This document shows positions 60,517 to 64,000 of a stretch of DNA of 64,000 bases, in pieces (the first letter of the stretch is position 1; every line of letters begins with the position of its first letter). Under the pieces are notes generated by a model. That model made no database searches. It saw nothing but the letters and a program-made list of their open reading frames with translations, and was not told the DNA's origin. Source of the DNA: Novibacillus thermophilus (GTDB lineage Bacteria > Bacillota > Bacilli > Thermoactinomycetales > Novibacillaceae); NCBI RefSeq assembly GCF_002005165.1, contig NZ_CP019699.1:496001-560000 (forward strand), read 5' to 3'. A program made the translations under genes and the position numbers.

Positions 60517-61724
60517 CGACGGGAGAAGTGAGAGAGGCGTTGCGAGAACGCTTTATACAGACGTTTGACACCCCAGAGCTGACACGCGCTGCCAATGGGC
60601 ACCGCGATGACATCAGAGTGTTTTTTGCGCCGGGGCGAGTCAACTTGATCGGAGAACACACGGACTACACGGGGGGGTATGTGTTTCCGGCGGCCTTAAC
60701 GCTCGGGACGTGGGCTGCTGTTCGTCCGAGACAGGACGGAATTTACCGCTTGGCTTCTGTTCAGTTTGGCGGAGTGGTAGAATGCGGTGTTCACGATATC
60801 GCTTACAGACGGGAAGATGGCTGGGCCAATTATCCGAAAGGCGTGTTGGACGAACTCGTCAGGCGACTTGGAGCGGGCGTTTTTTCAGGGGCGGACATTT
60901 TGTACGATGGGAACATTCCGAACGGGGCCGGGCTGTCGTCGTCGGCGTCCATTGAACTCGTCACCGCAGTGGCGGTAACGACCATCGCTTCGGTTCACAT
61001 CTCGATGATGGAACTAGTGAAGTTGGCGCAACGGGCAGAAAGCGAATTCGTCGGAGTAAACTGTGGCATTATGGACCAGTTTGCCGTCGGCATGGGGAAA
61101 AAGGGACGCGCCATGCTGTTGAAATGTGATACGCTTGAGTATGAGTACGTCCCCTTTGATGCAGCCGATCTCCAGCTGATCATCACGAATACGAACAAGC
61201 GGCGGGGTTTAGCCGACTCTCAATACAACACACGGCGCCGCGAGTGTGAAGAAGGACTGATGCAAGTACAACAGGTGCTGCCCCACGTTAAGTCGCTGGG
61301 ACGTTTGCGGTACCGGGAGTGGGAGCGCATTCGCGACAAGATCCCACCAGGGGCCGTGCGCGACCGGGTGGAACACGTAACGGGCGAAAACGCACGCGTT
61401 TTGGCAGCTGTTGAAAGCTTGAAACAAAATGATTTTGAGACGTTCGGACACCTGATGAAAGAGTCCCACGCCTCGTTGCGCGATTTGTTTGACGTCACAG
61501 GGAAGGAGCTGGATGCCCTTTACGAAGCTGCATGCCGCGTGGACGGGTGTATGGGGACGCGCATGACGGGAGCGGGATTTGGCGGGTGTACAGTGAGTCT
61601 CGTCCGAGAGGACAGCGTCGATCGCTTTAAAGAGCAAGTAGCCGACGTATACACAGAAAGAACGGGTTTAACCCCCACATTTTATACGTGTGACATCGGC
61701 GGCGGCGCACGGGAAATAACGTAG
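60513..61724 (+). CDS. galK: galactokinase GalK
   Basis: This 403-residue GHMP kinase has the galactokinase signature GRVNLIGEHTDYTGGYVFP (near residues 40–58), the ATP-loop PNGAGLSSSASIELVTAV, NCGIMDQFAVGMGKKGRAML with catalytic Asp, and the C-terminal GTRMTGAGFGGCTVSLVRED. It phosphorylates galactose at C1. GTG 60513 has GGAGGGAGAAAG before it and overlaps galT. An upstream in-frame extension is a shadow within galT. A seven-G run (from about 60670) is intact here, showing that not all G-runs in this sequence are damaged. Confidence 0.96.
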   Translation: MTTGEVREALRERFIQTFDTPELTRAANGHRDDIRVFFAPGRVNLIGEHTDYTGGYVFPAALTLGTWAAVRPRQDGIYRLASVQFGGVVECGVHDIAYRREDGWANYPKGVLDELVRRLGAGVFSGADILYDGNIPNGAGLSSSASIELVTAVAVTTIASVHISMMELVKLAQRAESEFVGVNCGIMDQFAVGMGKKGRAMLLKCDTLEYEYVPFDAADLQLIITNTNKRRGLADSQYNTRRRECEEGLMQVQQVLPHVKSLGRLRYREWERIRDKIPPGAVRDRVEHVTGENARVLAAVESLKQNDFETFGHLMKESHASLRDLFDVTGKELDALYEAACRVDGCMGTRMTGAGFGGCTVSLVREDSVDRFKEQVADVYTERTGLTPTFYTCDIGGGAREIT

Positions 61725-61770
61725 GGGAGTTTCTTTGACGCTTTGGGTCCGCGACGGAATGCGTTGCGAC

Positions 61771-61791
61771 AACAGCGAGTTTCGCTGTTTT
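61771..61791 (+). terminator. terminator between galK and galE
   Basis: AACAGCGA and TCGCTGTT form an 8-bp stem with a three-base loop, followed by TTTCCC. It would reduce read-through into galE, which has its own strong ribosome site 120 bases on. Confidence 0.6.
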
Positions 61792-61915
61792 CCCGGCCCA
61801 CTTTCGTTCGTCGCCTCACTTTGTTGTCCCGTCAAGGAGCAGAAAGTTCTACCTGCCCCTTCGCTGACTGGTAGCTCATGACTAGAATTCCATTGGCAGC
61901 ACAGGAGGTGTATCC

Positions 61916-62902
61916 GTGGCTGTTTTAGTGACAGGAGGTGCCGGCTACATCGGCAGCCATACGACAATCGAGTTGCTCGAGCGGGGAGAAGACGTCATCG
62001 TCGTGGACAATTTACAAACTGGTCACGAAAAGGCCGTCGTCGGAGGCACTTTTTACCTGGGAGACATACGGGACCGTTCGTTTTTAGATCGAGTATTCAG
62101 TCAGCATGAAATTGAAGCCGTCCTTCACTTCGCCGCCAGTTCGTTAGTCGGCGAAAGTGTAGAACAGCCGCTCGTTTACTACGAAAACAACGTCATCGCC
62201 GCCCACACCCTCCTCTCGGTTATGTTGGATCACGGCGTAAAGTGTATCGTGTATTCGTCCACGGCGGCTACTTACGGAGAACCGGGACAACTCCCTATTC
62301 GGGAAGAGAGCGCGACAGTGCCGACCAATCCGTACGGCGAGACAAAATTAGCCGTAGAAAACATGTTTCGCTGGTGTGACCGAGCTTATGGATTGAAGTC
62401 GATTTCGCTCCGCTACTTCAATGCGGCAGGCGCCCACCCGGACGGGACGATCGGGGAAGATCACGACCCTGAAACTCACCTCATCCCGATCGTCATGCAA
62501 GCGGCACTCGGACAGCGCGAAAAGGTACACATCTTCGGCGATGACTATCCGACCGAAGACGGAACGTGCATACGCGACTACATTCACGTGACGGATTTGG
62601 CGAACGCCCACTGGCTGGCGCTTGAACACTTGCGCCGCCACCACAGGAGCGGCGTGTACAACCTGGGGAACGGCCGAGGATTCTCGGTGAAAGAAGTCAT
62701 TGAGACAGTGAGGGATGTCACCGGACAACCGATTCAGGCGGACATTTCACCGCGAAGGTCGGGAGATCCGGCGATCTTAATTGCATCGCCAGAAAGAGCG
62801 ATAAGAGAACTCAACTGGAAGCCGAAATACGACAACTTGCACACGATTGTCGAAACGGCGTGGAAGTGGCACAAAGCCCATCCGAACGGGTACGGGGATT
62901 AA
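61916..62902 (+). CDS. galE: UDP-glucose 4-epimerase GalE
   Basis: This 328-residue extended SDR has VTGGAGYIGSHTTIELLERG (NAD loop), HFAASSLVGESVEQPLVYYE, YSSTAATYGEP with catalytic Ser/Thr, and NPYGETKLAVEN with the Tyr-x3-Lys pair. LRYFNAAGAHPDG, FGDDYPTEDGTCIRDYIHVT and late RRSGDPAILIASPERA follow. It interconverts UDP-galactose and UDP-glucose. GTG 61916 follows ACAGGAGGTG. It completes the Leloir genes, and also supplies UDP-galactose for envelope sugars. The next gene belongs to a different function. Confidence 0.96.
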   Translation: MAVLVTGGAGYIGSHTTIELLERGEDVIVVDNLQTGHEKAVVGGTFYLGDIRDRSFLDRVFSQHEIEAVLHFAASSLVGESVEQPLVYYENNVIAAHTLLSVMLDHGVKCIVYSSTAATYGEPGQLPIREESATVPTNPYGETKLAVENMFRWCDRAYGLKSISLRYFNAAGAHPDGTIGEDHDPETHLIPIVMQAALGQREKVHIFGDDYPTEDGTCIRDYIHVTDLANAHWLALEHLRRHHRSGVYNLGNGRGFSVKEVIETVRDVTGQPIQADISPRRSGDPAILIASPERAIRELNWKPKYDNLHTIVETAWKWHKAHPNGYGD

Positions 62903-63056
62903 ATAGACCACCACTGTGCCCGTCTCAAATGAACATCATGTAACGCGGTGTGGGGAGGGGGTTGTCGGAAGACATGATGTAACTGAAAAGTGATCGCAAC
63001 AGATGACGTAATGCGAGATAAGGTTGGCTTCGATCAAGTAATGGGAGGGGATGAGT

Positions 63057-64000
63057 ATGACGTTCACTGTAAGTGAACCGTTGGAGAAAGTTCGGGCATT
63101 TTTAACTGAACAGGCGTTGGACGGTGTCCTTTTACGGACGCGTCGCAACTTTTCCTGGGTCACGGGAGGGAGGGACAACCACATCGAGTTGGCGACTGAG
63201 CTCGGAGTTGCCGACTTACTGATTTTTCGCGACATCCAGTACTGCGTTACGACAAAAATGGAATCTCTCCGTCTCTACGAAGAGGAACTTGAAGGGTTGG
63301 GTTACGAATTCGTCACACCTGAGTGGTACGAAGGTACCGAAGGCGCCATCCTCCAACTGTGTAAAGGGAAAAGGGTCGGGAGCGACGTCCCGTTTGCCCA
63401 CTTTCCCCATGTGGAGCAAGAGCTGGCACCCCTTCGGTACAGCCTTTCCACCGGAGAAATCGACCGCTACCGCTGGCTGTCGCAAAAGGCCGCCCGGGCG
63501 GTAGAGGCGACGTGCCGTGACATCGAACCAGGTTGGACGGAGCACCAAATCGCGGCTAGTCTGGCGGCCAGAGTGTTGCAAGACGGCATTCAGCCGACGG
63601 TGTTGCTCGTGGCGACTGACGACCGCATCTTTAAATACCGGCACCCAATCCCGACGGACAAACGGTTGCAGTCGTACGCGATGCTTGTCCTGTGCGCAGA
63701 AAAGTGGGGCCTGATCAGCAATGTGACCCGCTTTGTTCACTTTGGAACACTTCCGCAAGAACTGGAGGAAAACAAGTGGAAACTGGCACAGATTGATGCC
63801 GCGATGAATGCCGCGACCAGGCCGGGCGTTCCGATTAAAGATGTGTTTCAAACCGGCCTCGATACATACGCCAAAGTGGGTCACGGAGACGACTGGCGTT
63901 ATTTACACCAAGGTGGGCCGACGGGGTATAAGGCGCGGGAGTTTTTCGCCACACCAGAAGTGTCTGGAAACGTAGAGCTTAACCAGGCGTTCGCCTGGAA
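63057..64000 (+). CDS. M24-family (Xaa-Pro aminopeptidase-like) metallopeptidase, 3' truncated by window
   Basis: The gene starts at ATG 63057 (or 63051) behind GGGAGGGG and runs out of the window after 314 codons. The N-terminal creatinase-like domain covers about residues 1–140 (LEKVRAFLTEQALDGVLLRT, NFSWVTGG). The start of the pita-bread catalytic domain is ATCRDIEPGWTEHQIAASLA, VLLVATDDRIFKYRHPIPTD and YAMLVLCAEKWGLISNVTRF, with a late HQGGPTGYKAREFFA. The catalytic metal ligands are mostly beyond the end or in degenerate form: expected Asp positions read as Cys-Ala and Ser-Asn (LVLCAEKWGLISNVTRF). Some M24 relatives lack metal and peptidase activity. Function remains open. Confidence 0.85.
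   Translation, partial: MTFTVSEPLEKVRAFLTEQALDGVLLRTRRNFSWVTGGRDNHIELATELGVADLLIFRDIQYCVTTKMESLRLYEEELEGLGYEFVTPEWYEGTEGAILQLCKGKRVGSDVPFAHFPHVEQELAPLRYSLSTGEIDRYRWLSQKAARAVEATCRDIEPGWTEHQIAASLAARVLQDGIQPTVLLVATDDRIFKYRHPIPTDKRLQSYAMLVLCAEKWGLISNVTRFVHFGTLPQELEENKWKLAQIDAAMNAATRPGVPIKDVFQTGLDTYAKVGHGDDWRYLHQGGPTGYKAREFFATPEVSGNVELNQAFAW

Noticed and set aside
1-64000. CRISPR arrays, tRNA and rRNA genes, prophage or conjugation genes
   Set aside because: No evenly spaced short repeats, no cloverleaf or rRNA-like sequence and no phage or conjugation proteins were seen on reading; absence was not verified with a search tool.

Overview
This 64 kb stretch is chromosomal DNA from a Gram-positive endospore-former-like member of the Bacillales. 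Evidence: AGGAGG-type ribosome binding sites with frequent GTG/TTG starts, the Bacillus-like order ygaD–ygaE–gsaB, ydbS/ydbT, ytrA/ytrB-type and sodF-like genes, and an FMN-riboswitch-controlled ribU. The genus cannot be named from sequence alone. Most of the window looks moderately GC-rich, but two blocks (about 18.7–22.7 kb and 29.8–32.6 kb) are clearly AT-rich and are associated with insertion-sequence remains.

Layout. (1) 0–8.6 kb: sugar/sugar-acid catabolism. It holds two ABC permease genes, an enolase-superfamily dehydratase, a TIM-barrel isomerase, a Gfo/Idh/MocA dehydrogenase, an IolB-like isomerase, uxaA, uxaB, and a mosaic kdgK/eda relic. (2) 8.6–18.4 kb: a ROK repressor divergent from an ABC sugar importer, followed by SDR dehydrogenase, DgoD, KdgK, SMP-30 lactonase and Eda. 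Together these could form a complete oxidative (De Ley–Doudoroff-type) route for galactose or a related sugar. (3) 18.7–22.7 kb, minus strand: a circular-bacteriocin gene cluster, the most exciting item here. It comprises a 63-residue precursor with a predicted 57-residue ring, a large membrane protein, an ABC ATPase, an SpoIIM/DUF95 protein, a further membrane protein and a 33-residue putative immunity peptide. It has a near-consensus promoter and an internal hairpin, and is flanked by decayed IS elements. (4) 24–29.4 kb: ygaD-like exporter, an orphan zinc-finger anti-sigma-like protein, ygaE-like protein and gsaB. (5) 29.5–32.6 kb: IS4-family element, a DUF2089 regulator/membrane pair and ISNCY scraps. 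(6) 32.6–47 kb: ribU, ydbST, an N-terminally extended SOD, an FAH-family hydrolase, a ytr-like ABC operon, a GldA/F/G + DUF4340 exporter, an AI-2E-family protein and a TrkH/KtrB channel. (7) 47–56.3 kb: acyl-CoA synthetase, two-component system, MalY/PatB lyase, a BcrA-type ABC transporter with two permeases, and UppP; the last groups suggest defence against cell-wall antibiotics. (8) 56.5–64 kb: ispG, pgi, the Leloir genes galT-galK-galE and a 3'-truncated M24 peptidase.

A recurring oddity is single-base deletions, mostly in runs of G. They break eight reading frames: the dehydratase, TIM-barrel protein, oxidoreductase, the bacteriocin membrane protein, the ISNCY transposase (twice), the DUF4340 protein, the acyl-CoA synthetase and pgi. 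Each repairs cleanly with one added base, so sequencing error is a serious possibility, particularly for pgi. All functional statements are inferred from sequence recognition; no database search was possible.
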